A stretch of 64,000 bases of DNA from Climacium dendroides (Eukaryota; Streptophyta; Bryopsida; Hypnales; Climaciaceae): assembly GCA_950106755.1 (NCBI GenBank), contig OX467083.1, forward strand, positions 46,204,555 to 46,268,554, written 5' to 3'. Made by a program: the position numbers and the translations under genes. A model generated the notes under the pieces. That model had not been told where the DNA came from. It did not search any database and saw only the letters and a list, made by a program, of their open reading frames with translations. Positions within the stretch are counted from its first letter, which is position 1; each line of letters opens with the position of its first letter. This document shows, piece by piece, positions 12,336 to 25,317 of the stretch.

Positions 12336-15187
12336 ATGGCGATGTCGTCGGTGAAGGAGGAGAAAGTCGAGACGACATTGATATCAATCAAGATCCGGAA
12401 CGCTCTCCCCGACTTTCTCCAGTCGGTGAAGCTGAAGTACGTGCTGCGAGGGTTGACGCACTCCGTCACCACGCACGCCGTGATCTGCGTGTTCCTCATT
12501 CCGACGCTCCTGTTGTGTGCTCTTGAGCTTCACCGCGAGTTCACCCTGCAGCTCCTGTGGACGCAGCTTCAGTACAATCTGGTGAGCGTGCTCGTATGCT
12601 CCGGCGTGTTCGTGTTCGCACTCACCTTGTACTTCCTTGTCCGCCCCCGCCGCGTCTACCTCGTGGACTTCGCATGCTACAAGCCGGACGTGAAGAACGC
12701 CATCACCAAACAGGAGCTTCTATCTTACGCAGCTTCCACAGGCGAGTACTCTTACGAGAGCCTGGACTTTCAGCGCAAGATCCTGGAGAGGTCGGGCATG
12801 AGCGACGATTGCTTCGTCTACCGAGAAGCCATGAGCTCCCTCCCCGTCGACCGCACCATGAAAACCGCAAGGGCGGAAGTCGCAGAAAACATGTTCTACT
12901 CACTCGACCAGCTATTCGCGAAGACGGGCGTGAATCCCAAGGACGTGAAGATCCTCGTGGTCAACAGCAGTTTGTTCAATCCCACGCCGTCGCTCTCGGC
13001 TATGGTGGTGAACCGGTACAAGATGCGCGGGGACATCAAGAGCTTGAACTTGGGGGGCATGGGATGCAGCGCGGGTTTGATTGCTATTGATGTGGCGAAA
13101 GACTTGCTGCAAGCGCATCGTAATGCGTATGCGGTTGTGTGCAGTCAAGAGGTGCTGGCACCAAGTCCTTACTTTGGGAATGACAGGGCGAAGTTGGTCA
13201 CAAATTGTTTGTTCAGGCTTGGGGGCGCCGCGGTGTTGTTGTCGAACAAGAGTAGCGATGGATGGAGGGCCAAGTATGAGCTGGTCACCACTGTGAGGAC
13301 GCACAAAGGTGCGGATGATCACTGTTACCAGTGTGTTTACGAGGTACGTTACAATTCAAATGCTCATCGCCTCCAGTGTGGATCTATTTCTATTATATTT
13401 CAAATTCTTTCTTGTGAGGCTAGAGCGGGGAGCATATTTAAATAGTAGTTTGTATAAAGTCATCGGTCACTGAGTTTCTTTAAACGATGCTCATTGGACA
13501 GACTGACGCAATGTGTACATAAATGCTAGTTTTTATATTGCAATCTTTAAAAGTCAGTATACATGTGTGAAAGTATTAATTGAAATTTTTGATGCTCCTG
13601 GGCAGCTCTGACAAAGTCAGACAGCTGCCAAAATTACGCTTTCTAATGCACTTTCCACTTGAGGTCGTGTGAATGGCTCTGCCATTAGGAGCATTGGGAC
13701 TTACACCAAGCTTACAACAAAGTAGGGATTGAACAAGTTTACAGCGGTGATCTTTACTAACGTATGTGTGTTTAGGCCAGTAGGCCGTGGGAGGAGGTGG
13801 CCAGTTGACATTATTTCATAACTGTAGTAGGCAGATCTCAGAAAGTAAACACGAAGAATGGTCATCCATTGTATACATTTTGTTACCTATTCACATAGAA
13901 AACTGTTATCTTTTAGCAGGTGTACGTGAGAACCCACACTCTTCTCCACTGAAGAGAAAATAAAAAAGGGCTCATAAATATGACTTCCTATTCGAGGCTT
14001 TCGGTTCCTCCAATCTGAGTCAGGGAGCCATGACCGTTGGGAATACACCTGAAATGATTGAGGATGCATCAATGTGTCTGAGTTGATTAATTTCTTCAGT
14101 TTTTTTATGCTTTGAATATTGTGACTGACATCTTTTATTATTTGGTGGTGTTTGAATGACAGGAAGAGGATGAGAATGGCAGCGTGGGAGTGACGCTGAA
14201 GAAAGAGCTCATGACTGTGGCAGGAGACGCACTGAAGACCAACATTACCACACTGGGTCCTTTGGTGCTTCCCATGACGGAGCAGCTGCAGTTCTTCATC
14301 AGCTTGGTGTGCAGGAAAGTGTTGAAGATGAACAACAAGCCTTACATCCCCAATTTCAAGACTGCGTTTGAGCATTTTTGTATTCACGCTGGCGGTCGAG
14401 CTGTGCTGGACGAAATCGAGAAGAACCTCAAGCTCAATGCGTCTGATATGGAGCCTTCTCGAATGACCCTTTACAGGTACGAAATGACAATTTATAAACC
14501 ACTCTGATAGTGAATTCCCTCTAATTCCAATCCATCATCTTAAACCCTCAAGCACCCTTGCACACTTTGTATACTGTAATTTCGGACTCTGTTTGAGTTA
14601 CATGATTGGTTCCTAAACCGTTATTTGAGCAACCATTTTCTAATACTACATCTTGTTTGATTTTGCATTCAACGTCTCACAGGTTTAGTTGCACCCACCA
14701 AAAAAAAGTTCACCCCAAAGAAGATGATTGATTGGAATGAGGGGAATTCATTATTAAGTTAAATAACATGCGAACTAACAGCTTTTCGGATCATCTAAGT
14801 TTGTTTAATTTTCTCTCTGTTGGTTCTCCGGAAACATTGTTGTTGAAATTGAATTAAAGTTGATGAATTTTTTTAATGTTTTCTACTCTTGTGGTGTGCA
14901 GATTCGGCAACACTTCCAGCAGCTCCTTGTGGTACGAACTGGCATATTCTGAAGCCAAGGGCCGAGTGCAACGAGGAGACCGCGTATGGCAGATTGCCTT
15001 TGGTTCAGGCTTCAAGTGCAACAGTGCAGTATGGAGAGCGCTGCGAACAATCAAACCAACGGAACTCAACCCATGGGCCGACGTCATCGATAACTTACCT
15101 GTGAAGGAGATCCCAGAATGCAAATTGTACGTCCCGCCTCGTGAACTCCTCCCAAAGATCCCCATGGGCAAATTTCGACCTCAATGA
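12336..15187 (+). CDS. KCS: 3-ketoacyl-CoA synthase (very-long-chain fatty acid elongase)
   Basis: This enzyme condenses malonyl-CoA with a long-chain acyl-CoA, the rate-setting step of fatty acid elongation in the ER, and feeds wax, cutin and sphingolipid synthesis. Exons are 12336-13343, 14163-14476 and 14902-15187, with GT..AG introns of 819 and 425 bp, giving 535 residues, normal for the family. Two membrane spans lie near residues 46-65 and 83-102. The catalytic triad can be placed at Cys244 (GGMGCSAG), His411 ([13 protein letters not shown]) and Asn444 (RFGNTSSSS), and the spacing agrees with other plant KCS enzymes. The last intron splits the Arg codon before FGNTSSSS. The ATG sits in a good context (CCGCCATGGCG). 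Just before the Asn motif the usual LHR reads LYR. The gene is convergent with GALS-A, with about 590 bp between stop codons. Which KCS subclass it is cannot be told here. Confidence 0.95.
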
Positions 15188-15778
15188 GCCGGATTCCCAT
15201 GCGTGTTCAGGCTGGTGTCCTAATAAGAGCCCCTGCCTGCTCTCTGCCAGAGCATGATTTTGCAATTCAGTCTCCACTAGTCTCACTGGTTTATGGTACA
15301 TTGTTTTGTCCTACCATTAATTAACCTCGAAGCTGTACCGGTAGACGGGCAAGCTGCATTTTCCTTCAGGCCGGTAACTGTGCTTACCGGGACTCATCTT
15401 TGTCAACAAGGGTTGTGAAGATTGAACATACTTTCAAGTGGAATGAAAAAAAGCATTCATATTGCCAGACCCAAGTTTCGAAGCAACATGGCATTCTCTC
15501 ATTACGAGGGTTGGAACTCGTAACCCTTCTCTTGTACCTGTCAACTTCCTACCTGTGCATGTACTCCACTGTTAAGTTATCCCCTATTTCCTGGTTGTGT
15601 AGGCCACCTTACTCTTAATAGCAAAACCATTAATACTAGAGTGCATGAAGAAAAGAACGTGTATCTTCATCGCGAGCCCTGAATTGGTACAGATTGACGT
15701 CGGCACTCGGCAATACCTTCAATAACCTTCTTGAGCAACTTCCATTAGTATTTTGTTGATGGTGGGTGGCCAACGATT
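15188..15778. other. Intergenic spacer between convergent KCS and GALS-A
   Basis: About 590 bp separate the two stop codons. It should hold both 3' untranslated regions. No clear gene, repeat or RNA was seen. GAGGGTTGGAACTCGTAACCC at about 15508-15528 can form a short stem but does not belong to a tRNA. Confidence 0.5.
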
Positions 15779-18657
15779 TTAAAGGGCAGTTGGGTACAGT
15801 TGCGGTCCAATCACATCAAGCTCAAACTTTTTGACACGATCAGCAAGCTGAGCCAGGCCATCATCATATGCAAACAGATCACTGTGGTTGCGAGGATTGA
15901 CGTACACGAGATTTTTATCCACATACTCCTCGCAGACTTCTGCTCTCTTGTTAATCGTGTTGTGGTAGTGGTAGTAGTTCAACGGATGCGCGTATGTCGT
16001 GGCATTGCCGCCAACCAAATGCTCCGAGCGGTGAATGCCGGTGGCCATCGCCTTCCGTGGTTGGATCGCGTATTTGCAGTCGTTCGACTCCCGCACTTTG
16101 ATGCTCTTGAACACCAACTTCTCAAACGTCCATTTGCTGCACACAATGGAAAATGCAATTAACCCTAGCCTAAAGCAAACACCTCCCCTTCGTAATCTTG
16201 GTTTCAAAGAAGCAGCCTGGAATGACTGAGCCCTTGTCCTACATTAATTGCCTCCCCTAGATAGGTCATGTTTTAGGGTTAAGAACATTAGCTCATTGAA
16301 ATGGGGTTTAGGGTTAAGAGATGATTGAGTTGAGGTACAGGAAGATGAAATTTTACTGAGCTGATACATTGGCCAACTAGATGAAGGTCTATTAAATGCG
16401 ACAGAAGTTCTAGGGTTCGGAGAATCAATAGTAACAAAACCTCCCGCCACAGTCAGAACCCATTAAACCTCCATTCACTGCCGAGGTTGCGACAGGCGGG
16501 ATCGACTGTCAGACCCTTAGCTTGTGCCGATCAGTTAGGCTACTTATTGCCGCATCTTCGTTGCGCCAGATCTGACACCAAATCATGCCCAAAGCAAAGC
16601 ACAAAATAGAGCTGAATTTTGCATGTGAACCTTCCGCACCTTCCGCTGTCGTTCCCTTGCGTAGCGCAGAGGTTTTTCGCCATGGGTTTCTGCCAGATGA
16701 TGATCTGCGACTGATTCTCATACCGCGCAACAATATCCGCCAAATCATCATCCTCCGCTGGCGCCCACAAATACTCATCCACATCGAAGAAGAACAGCCA
16801 CCGCGCGAGGTCCCGAGCGCGATGAAAGCAATCGTTCACCACCAGGAACTGATTATGGTAGTACCCGTCAAACTTCTCCTGCTCCCGGATATTATCCAGC
16901 GTCACTTTCCCCGCTTCAATCCACGGGGAAATCACCCGCCGCACCTCCTCGTGCACCCCGCCCGCATCATACAGAAAGAAATGCGACTTTGGCCCGAAGA
17001 AATGCGCGTGATAAGCCAGCCACTCCCGAATTTTCTGCGGACTCAAATTCCCAAACAAGGGTGAGCCGCAGTAGACGTAATCATATGGACTCGTTGTTGG
17101 GGAGTTTGTATACTCGTCGACGGATTCCGTCAAGGCGACAATGCGTTCGGATCTGCGAGGGTGATGGTCGCCGTAGCTGGCATACAACACTAGCTGGCCG
17201 CCCTTGCTGTCCACGCCTACGTCTTGTGCGAACGTGCAGTTGAGGACGACGGCGCCGTAGAGGCGGCTGTAGACATTGCCGGTGTCGGGGAGGAGCTTGG
17301 TGGCGGTGGATTTGGATGGTGGCGGTGCGTTTGAGTCGGAGCTGGGGAGCCAGACGCACTCGTAGGGAGGGTTGTTGTAAAGTTTCGCTGGGGTTTTGGC
17401 TTCGAGACCGACGATGGCGAAGGAGTTCGCGCTGCTGCGGTGGGCGGACATCTTGATGAAGAGGTGCACGGCCTCGCCGTGGGTGTCGAAGTGACGCACA
17501 TTCTCGAAGGTGCGGGAAGCAGTCTGCGCAGTAATTGGAACAAGCGACAGTGAATCAATGCAAATGAATATATTACCGAATTAATTCGGTCGTTGTAAAG
17601 TAAAGCAGACATGTTATGATCTGCACAGGACTTTGAACAATCGATAAGTCATGCCACCGCCGAACTCATGTTAAGAGCGGACCTGCACTTCAATTTGAAC
17701 AATCAACAGGTCATGCAATTGCCGAATTCATGATTACAGAGGACATGCTATTGAGCCGACGCTACCTGTTTCACATGCCTGAGAACATTCTATATTTTGT
17801 TCGAAATATCAAATTTTGGAAATTGGCGGAATTTCAAGCGATTGGCCGGCACTTTTCAGATCTACGCCTGTCCTATTTTTTCAGCTCTGGGGACTTCAAT
17901 GTCACACGTTCGGCGCTTTGGAACATGACAGCTTAACAAATTGGACCATTAATGAACAGAAAGCTCCTGCCAATATCCATGATTGAATGAGCTTCAAACC
18001 TTCCTGGCAATCTTCCACAAGGAAGAGTGTTCAAGAATGAAGTACTATATATTTATGATGAGTTCCAATGATAAGTACTACGTAGAATATCTTTATTCTT
18101 TACCAGACAACCGTACATCACTTCTCTAAATTAAGATTACATTTTAGTCACACAAGAAAGTTTCTTGCGTTTCTTCACTCACTCTGTCAATTAATAGTCC
18201 TTAAGAAAGGAGCCAACATTCTCCCCAATGGAGAACATGTCTTGAAATCAAGGGCAAGTGTATATCAATGGCGCGCGCATCAATTAATTGAAGTGGAGGA
18301 ATCATGTAGTACCGTAGTAACGGATCTGGATTTCATGGGAGTGTTCTTGCGATGCTCTTGGAGAGCAGGCAAGAAATTGGATTGCACATTGTGAAGACGA
18401 TCTCTCCTGACGACACAGTCTCCATTTCGATCATTCACAATGGCACCGAACTCCCGTCTGGAGTGGAGCACATTCAGAGCTCCAAGGAGAAAGATGGAGT
18501 TCACCACCACCAGAAGAAACACTTTGGCCAGAGATTCCGCACTCAAAGCTGGCCTGCAATACGATCCGGCCGCCACGGAACTCTGCTCCACAGCAAAACT
18601 GTCTCCTTTCCAGAGTTTCTCATTGAGCTCCGATTTTCTGAGCCACTGGCGAGCCAT
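15779..18657 (-). CDS. GALS: Galactan beta-1,4-galactosyltransferase, GT92 family (GALS-A)
   Basis: GALS enzymes are Golgi type II membrane proteins that add beta-1,4-linked galactose to galactan side chains of rhamnogalacturonan I. Minus-strand exons are 18657-18313, 17523-16640 and 16136-15779, with introns of 789 and 503 bp, joining in phase to 528 residues. A single signal anchor lies near residues 46-64 (VFLLVVVNSIFLLGALNVL). The GT92 region shows YDYVYCGS (from 262), DAGG (301), DGYYHNQFLVVNDC and the metal-binding FFFDVDEY (DVD at 362-364). The last exon has KWTFEKLVF, ATGIH and NYYHYHNTIN, a typical GALS tail. The first exon was joined on splice phase and on resemblance of its anchor and stem to GALS-B, so its end is slightly less sure than the rest. 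No break is seen in the frame. Confidence 0.9.
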
Positions 18658-19178
18658 AGAATTTCAATTATTTCTCGCTCTTGCAACACGCCCACACAGC
18701 TAGCAAGCAAGCTAGCTAATCACCACCAGCATGAGATCACCGACTACAATAATCTGGACAACCATGTAGTGCTGCGTACACATTAACATTCAAACTATAA
18801 TTGTAAGCCCTACTTCGAAGTCAACCTTGAGAGAGTTCATTATGCAATTGATGCAAAGGCATTACCTTCCAATGTTGTGGTACGTGATTGACATTGGCGA
18901 GCTGCTTGGGGGTCACGTCCATGGCGCTGCCTCGGGGAGTGGGTTGCTCACGCTTTTCGGAAGTGGCAACGTTGCAGGTAATGCCATGCTTGTGGCATTT
19001 GCTTGATTTCAGTGGTTCCTCTGAAGTCAATGATCAGGTAGTCTACTCCATCCGTGCAGAAATACAGTCCACCCTCGTATCTATTACCCTCACAAGTGTT
19101 AAAATCACATATGTGTTAAAAGAAAATTGTGCTCCTCCCAAAAATTCCAAAAAACACATTTATTTCCTAGTAAGTGTT
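18658..19178. promoter_or_regulatory. Upstream region of GALS-A
   Basis: This is the 520 bp between the GALS-A start codon and the repeat at 19179. It is the likely promoter and leader on the minus strand. No single motif could be fixed by eye. The short ORFs here (for example 18888-19235 plus strand) show no family likeness. Confidence 0.35.
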
Positions 19179-19622
19179 AAGGTAAAGCAATCCATTGTGG
19201 TCAGAATTTGGAGTCTGCCCTCATGTCACTGCTGAAATTTTTCAAATTTTTTCCCACGTAAAGAAAAGTGTGAGAAATAGTGAGAGCAATTGAAATTCTA
19301 TTTTTCAGATAATGTATGAATTTGTTATGAATTTTGAACTAAGCTATCCAAAAGAGTCAATAGACTACCTGATAATCAACAAAAACTATATCTAATATGT
19401 TCATTTTAATCACCTAAAGCAATCACAATAATTTCTAATGTGGAAGGCCCTGAAAAAGTTACATTCTACCATGATTTACACTAAAAAGTTGGGTGCTCCT
19501 AATGAGGTCATTAATCACTCCATGGGTGTCAAGTTAGGCATTGATTATGGCTTGAAAAACTCTCATGGGGTCGTTAGGTGTCCACTATGGGTCATCTGAC
19601 TACAATGGGATGTTTTACCTTG
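19179..19622 (+). mobile_element. 444-bp non-autonomous inverted-repeat element, copy 1
   Basis: The left end AAGGTAAAGCAATCCATTG and the right end, read in reverse (AAGGTAAAACATCCCATTG), are imperfect terminal inverted repeats of about 26 bases that go on with T(A/G)GTCAGA. The whole segment reappears with close identity and the same length at 58856-59300, including long shared blocks such as TTTACACTAAAAAGTTGGG. It is non-coding. No convincing target duplication was found, so the superfamily is left open. Confidence 0.75.
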
Positions 19623-20084
19623 GTTGTTATATGTTGATTGTTAAAAGAATTTATAAAAATTATGCTCCCCTCTTCAACAAATTCATCTTGAGAAGTGTTG
19701 ATTTGGATGAAAGTGAAGCTATTTAGAAGTTAAATTCTATATTTTTAAGTATTCAAATTCTAATTAAATTTAGAATAAAACTATTAAAATTTTGAATTTT
19801 GAACTACAAATAAAAATAATTAAATTTTATATTTAGCTTAAGTACCTTCTAATAAAATGCTTGCCAATAAATCTAAACATTGTAGAAAAACTTGAAAATT
19901 TTACCTACAAAACTAAACTTCAACTCTACAATTTCCAAATAACTTTTATGAAAAATGGGAAAAGTATGAAGGAAAAAATGGCCTTCAAAGTACAAAATTT
20001 TTTATTAGACTTCATAGTGGGGGTGCAAGATTTTGTGGAGGATATTATACTATGAAATTTTTTTTTAGCTTCATTATTCACAAT
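19623..20084. other. AT-rich spacer, no gene
   Basis: Nothing supported in this stretch; very AT-rich with chance ORFs only. Confidence 0.5.
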
Positions 20085-20470
20085 TCATTGTTTATTAAAC
20101 TCTGTAGACTTTGGTGGTAGTTTTGACATAGTAAAATAACTTTTTCCAAAAAACTTTGAACTAAAAACAGTTGCATAGTCAAGCTAAATTTCATCTCCAA
20201 AAATCCGTTTGAGATTTTGAGCCTCCAATCAAAAGTTATGGGCAAAGTTCAAAGAGGGGTTGAATAGGAGATTTTTTGGAACATTTTCAAACATCCTCTC
20301 TGAATTTTGTTCATAACTTTTTATTGGAGGCTCAAAATCTCAAACAGATTTTTGGAGATGAAATTTAGCTTTACTATAGAACTTTTTTCAGTTCACAATT
20401 TTTCAAAAAAAGTTGATTTACTATGCCAAAATGGCCTCCAAAGTATTCTGAATTTACAAAATAAACAAAA
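20085..20470. repeat. Large imperfect foldback (inverted repeat)
   Basis: The left arm (about 20085-20260) and the right arm (about 20280-20470) pair along most of their length. For example CTAAATTTCATCTCCAAAAA and TTTTTGGAGATGAAATTTAG are exact complements, as are TTTGAGATTTTGAGCCTCCA and TGGAGGCTCAAAATCTCAAA. The loop is short. Such a structure could be a foldback transposon or a source of small RNAs; the sequence alone does not decide. Confidence 0.8.
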
Positions 20471-22539
20471 AAGAATTAGAACAACTAGTTAAATAAAATT
20501 GAACTTCATATATGTACATGGAATTCTTAAGTGGTGCATTGGTTAGGTCCTTGGACCTCATAGTTGATTGGTACAACACGACCAAAACAACAGATGCAAA
20601 CAACAGTTTCTGGTTGTTTTGGTCGTTGATTTTTTACTAGTGCGATGTTGTAATATAATTGTGATTTGATGATTTAAGGAGGCTAAAAGTTTAGGTCTAC
20701 AATGGGGAAGAGCATTAAATTTACTTTGGTGCGAAAGAAAGAGATTATTCAATATCATCAAACCAAGGTTTGTGTCTAGTAAACAAAATGTTACCAATAG
20801 GGCTTTGACTACTTGGGCTACCCCCATAAATGTTAAAGTGTTAGCACCACATAAGTGTTACAAGTTTCCTTGCTCCTAAGTGTTAATAGATATCGAGGTT
20901 GGACTAGTGTCCGTAATTTTGTTGAAAAAAAATATGATACATGTCATACTGTAGAAAGCATGATTCATGAGGGCTCTAAATTTTTACAACACTAAAGAAT
21001 ACTATTGCATGTGTAAGATTGGACTTAAGAAAGTCTTTGTAGGATCTACTTAGAACAACCTTAAAAACATGAGGGAGTACTTAATGACATGAGAAGGAGG
21101 TTAGCACTGAAATCTATGGAATTATTCTTTAGGATGTCTTTACATCTAAAGAAATTCGTTTTAGTGTTCTTTATAATTATGTGATTCATTATTTATGTGA
21201 TCTTTGACAACATCTGTACAAGACATCCTAAAGAATTTGCAACAGGTTCTTGAATTTGTGGTTGGATTTTTCTAGCTTCTCTTGATGCATACCTAGTTAT
21301 CGCTCATGGTTGGCATTATTTAAATAAATAAAAACTAAAGTTGAATTTTTTTTGGAAATTATTTTTGAGGGGGAGCTAGAAAGCAAAATAAATTAATGCC
21401 TAAATATAAAAAAAAATGGGCCAAATGGTGAAATTTAAGTCACCTCTTCTTGAAAATTTACCAATTTAATTTTCATTAGAGTATGTGTCACATGCCTCAT
21501 CAAACATGAAGACATTTTTGTTGGGTGATATGAAGGGCTATCTTCATTGATGTGTTGTTGCTTGGAGGGGTGAAGAGGTCCTTACAATGAATTCCATTGT
21601 CCTTCATCAATCCTCAAAGGTTATGGGATATTAAGCAAGGTGGGAGCTCAAAGAAAAAATAAAGCAAATGTGGTTACACATGAACTTGATACCTCATTTG
21701 AGCATTGTAAATCAAATTCTTTTCAAAATGGAGTGGAGTAAGAAAATGTGAGAAATCACGTGAAGTTTCACCTATGAAAATTGTTTGTAATCTGGAATTT
21801 ATAATAGAAAGTTATGGAGGTTAACTTTGAAGTTCTATCATGAAAACAATGATTGCATTTGGGACCCCAGGGGATGCACTTAATTCTACTACAACAAACC
21901 ATGTGTGAACAAGTGGTTTATAATAAACTATAATTTTAACTTCAAATTTTGAGCATTGTTTGCTAATGACTACATGGTTCTACTCCCAAAATTTCAAACT
22001 CAAATAAAATATGGAATGATTTCTTGAAGAGATTAAAAATGCACTAAAATGGCATGTTTTTTTAACTCAAATATTTTTAGAGAACACATTTAGATGACCA
22101 TTGCATCAATATTCAACTCAAAATGAGCTTTCAATAGAGAGTTATTTTAGGAATTTTTGTTCTTTTTTTAGACAAATTTTTCTTATATAATATAGGGGTG
22201 TGAAAATTATTTTTCAGTTCTATAGTGTATCATTTTACTTCAAAAATTTGTAACTAATTATTATTAACAAATACAAATATCAATAACTCAAAACATAAAC
22301 TTTCAAAGTAAAAAAATCTATTCATATTTTTTTCATTTAATTTTATTTAAAATTCAAAAAGTATATAATGGGTTCAAAATTTTGTTCGTACGCTAACATA
22401 AAAAAAGAGGAGTGCACCCCCCAAGTTTTGGACTTGACTATATGATTGTAAGAGGTAGAGCTCTTGGATTGTTGTACTTCCTACCTCTCCACTCTACCAA
22501 GCACTTTCCTTCTCTCTCCAACTTGATAAAAGTAGATGG

Positions 22540-22540
<1 letters not shown>
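20471..22540. other. AT-rich gene-free region
   Basis: No gene, RNA or clear repeat was recognised in these 2 kb. The minus ORF at 20558-20827 shows no family resemblance. Confidence 0.5.

Positions 22541-22610
<70 letters not shown>
22541..22610. repeat. (TA)n microsatellite
   Basis: About 34 uninterrupted TA dinucleotides, followed by GTATGTATG. The two 65-68 codon frames that run through it (alternating Tyr and Ile) are artefacts of the repeat. Confidence 0.98.
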
Positions 22611-22617
<7 letters not shown>

Positions 22618-22628
22618 ATGTAGATGGC

Positions 22629-22797
22629 CATATAATCATGGTTGTCATACTGGACAAGTTACTATTCATTTCTTGTCTTGTAGGACGAGTTACTATTCAT
22701 CAAATGTATCTCTCAAGTACATTTGATGAATAGTAACTCGTCCTACAGGACAAAAAATGAATAGTAACTTGTCCAGTATGACAACCATGCATATAAT
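22629..22797 (+). mobile_element. 153-bp foldback MITE, copy 1, with 8-bp target duplication
   Basis: The element at 22637-22789 is an almost perfect hairpin: CATGGTTGTCATACTGGA at the left and its complement at the right, with arms of about 72 bases and a loop of about 8 bases (TCTCTCAA). It is flanked by an exact 8-bp direct repeat CATATAAT at 22629-22636 and 22790-22797. An 8-bp duplication is typical of hAT elements. A second copy lies at 39540-39692. Confidence 0.9.
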
Positions 22798-23582
22798 GCA
22801 CTGGAATTTTAGAAAAAAAATAAAATGAAAAAATGAAATTCTTTTTATTAATTTTGAAAGTACTTGCTAAACCACTTTCCCCAACTTCAATTAATTATTT
22901 CACATTGAAATGCCAAATCTGGGAAGAAAAAAAAAACAAAAAAACTCATTTAAGATATAAATGTTGGAGATAGGTTGAAATATTTGTAAAAAATTAAACC
23001 AAAAAGCCCTCCTATATTCATCTTCAAGAAAATTATTAAGTAGAAGGCAGTACTTGATGAAAGAAAAAATTAAATTACTAATAACTTTTACAAGGGATTG
23101 AGAATAGTTAATTACAATTGATAAAAATATTTTAGTAAACAATTGAAATCCTTTATTGTTATTTCTATTTGTAAATTTTTAAGATTGAATTCCAAAATGG
23201 TCATATATGTGTTTTTTAACTTCACTACCCACAAAATAAAACTCCTTATAACTTTCACTTTATCATTCAAAATTGACTGGTTTAAATGTCTTTTGAGTAG
23301 GCAACAATTTATACAATCAAATAAAAGTAATCAATATTTTTTTTAAATATATTGTTAGTTGTTTGGTTTGACATTAAAATTGAAAAAAAATGTCTAATTT
23401 TTGTAATATTTATTGGAATGACATGTAGCAAAGCTTCACAACTACTTCACAAGTATGTTGGAATGATTAGTATCCATTTTAAAAGATTCATACAACAATT
23501 TCAAATCATGAAGTCAATAGGGACTCTACTAGTTCTCAAAACTTCCAAAATGAGCTCTTTAATCCTTTCTGGATTAAAGTAG
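22798..23582. other. AT-rich spacer, no gene
   Basis: No supported feature; chance ORFs in AT-rich DNA. Confidence 0.5.
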
Positions 23583-23836
23583 TACTCCCTCCATCCCAAA
23601 ATGATTGTCCACAATTTTGTTGATATTTTTTTGAGTCAATCTCATTGACCATATTGTGAAAAACATAGTTAAGAAAGCTTCCAAATTTTATATCACTAGA
23701 ATTAATGAAGAACATTGCATGTGTTCATTGCAACTTAAATAAAATTATCCACAAGGAAATATTTTTTTGACCTATTCAAAATAACCATAAAAAAATGACA
23801 TTCAAAATGGTTAATCATTTTGGGATAGAGGGAGTA
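23583..23836. mobile_element. Stowaway-like MITE
   Basis: The 250-bp element 23585-23834 starts CTCCCTCCATCCCAAAATGA and ends TCATTTTGGGATAGAGGGAG, inverted repeats of 20 bases with one mismatch, flanked by TA on both sides. CTCCCTCC ends with TA duplication define the Stowaway family (Tc1/mariner) of plants. It is non-coding. Confidence 0.9.
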
Positions 23837-25179
23837 CATACAATTTATATTTATTGTTCAATTTTGGTGTAAACAAATGATTGTTGTCTTCGTTGAATGC
23901 CTCCATATTGTAGCTTCTTGGTAGCTTGGTCAAAAATAATAATTGAAAAGGTGCATATATATATATCATATGTAATAAACCCTCACATTTAACAAAACCT
24001 TGATACACAAGGTAAAGAGTTTAGAATATGGAGGTCAAGACAAGGCAAAAGACAAGGGTTTTGGTAAATGAGGTTGCCTTAAATGAAAATAGATGCAACC
24101 ATATTAAAATTGTAAAGAAAACTTGGATGAATGCTTAATTAAAAATATTCTAATATAGCATATTAGTTTTGGGCAATCTAATTGTTTTTATAATTTAATT
24201 AATTCTTAGATAGAAAGTTGTTGAAGCTACTAGGAAGCTATGGTATATTAAAACTTGTAACCTCTTTTTTTTTAATTTACTTCAAGAGATATAACATTTT
24301 TAATTTACTTGGGCTATATTCATATTTCTTTTATTTCTAGTTGTAGTGGTGTTTTGGAAAATTGTATACACATTTTGTTTGTTTTTCATTCATTATGCAA
24401 TTTTATATTGACCATTGCTATTCTCTATACCATCATGGCTCTTAACCCCAAGAAGCCAATGCAACTAGAAAGTAGTTGATGAATGGTCAAACAAACTTTT
24501 ATCTAATTAAAAATGGATGATTTTCATCCATATTCTAATCTAAAGAATTTTTTGAATGTGTATGCATCACTTGGTGGTGGAATGCTCTTCATTGAGAAAC
24601 TACAATTTTTTTTAAAGAAGAAGATGCTAAATCCATAAATCACAAAAGATGCCCTCATCTTAGTGTATTTAGCAATACCTACCTCCTTTGGTCTTGATAT
24701 GATTTTAAGCCTCTTAAAATGCTCTTTTTTGAATTTGAACCCAACTAATGAAATAAATCTTATTATGTCTAATTTCTACTCCAATTTGAAATTTTGTAAA
24801 GTTTCTAAAATTATATATTTATAGCCATTTGAACTTTGGATGTATTGTCAAATTGTATTAAGTTTCTAATCACACAATGATATAGAAATTTGTTTTACAT
24901 CATGATGTTCTACACCATAATATATATCAATGGAGAAATTTTGAGATTATTTTAGCTTATTTGTATTTGATATGAATTTTCTATATTTTTTCTTTAAAAT
25001 TTTATAATAGTTTTAAATTTCCAGAAAAAAATTCTAAAATTCCTAATGCAAGTAGACAGTATCTAAGTTAACCATTGGAAATTAAATAAATCCCATTCAT
25101 TTGCAATGATAAAATGAAGCATCCAAGTTAAAAGACTTAGATGTTTAACTAAATAGTCATAGGCTTTAACATTTCAATG
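23837..25179. other. AT-rich gene-free region
   Basis: No gene, RNA or structured repeat was supported in this stretch. Confidence 0.5.
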
Positions 25180-25317
25180 TTAACCTTTAAAGGACACAAC
25201 CTCTCATGACCAAAGTAGTTACCAAAATGCTTGGATTATTGACCCAATAGGTGCATTTTTTGTTTCTACATTGAACAATTAAATCATCCATTGGCTACTT
25301 TTCAACCCCAACATTGT
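25180..25317 (+). mobile_element. Short TTAA-type element fragment related to 35277-35425
   Basis: It begins TTAACCTTTAAAGGACACAA and shares CTC(A/C)CATGACC, GTAGT.ACCAAAAT.CTTG and ACCAATAGGTG-type phrases with 35277-35425. It runs up to the TTAA at 25318 where the next element starts, so its right end may have been replaced. Confidence 0.5.

Noticed and set aside
12317..13322. Long overlapping frames on both strands within KCS exon 1
   Set aside because: These arise from the GC-rich codon bias of the true frame, which holds the catalytic Cys and membrane spans.
15500..15530. tRNA-like stem GAGGGTTGGAACTCGTAACCC
   Set aside because: It has no acceptor, D or anticodon arms at the right distances.
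16509..17612. Several frames of 90-160 codons overlapping GALS-A
   Set aside because: They are shadows of the GT92 frame, which has DVDEY and YCGS motifs.
22412..22733. Two ORFs across the TA microsatellite
   Set aside because: They are alternating Tyr-Ile translations of (TA)n.
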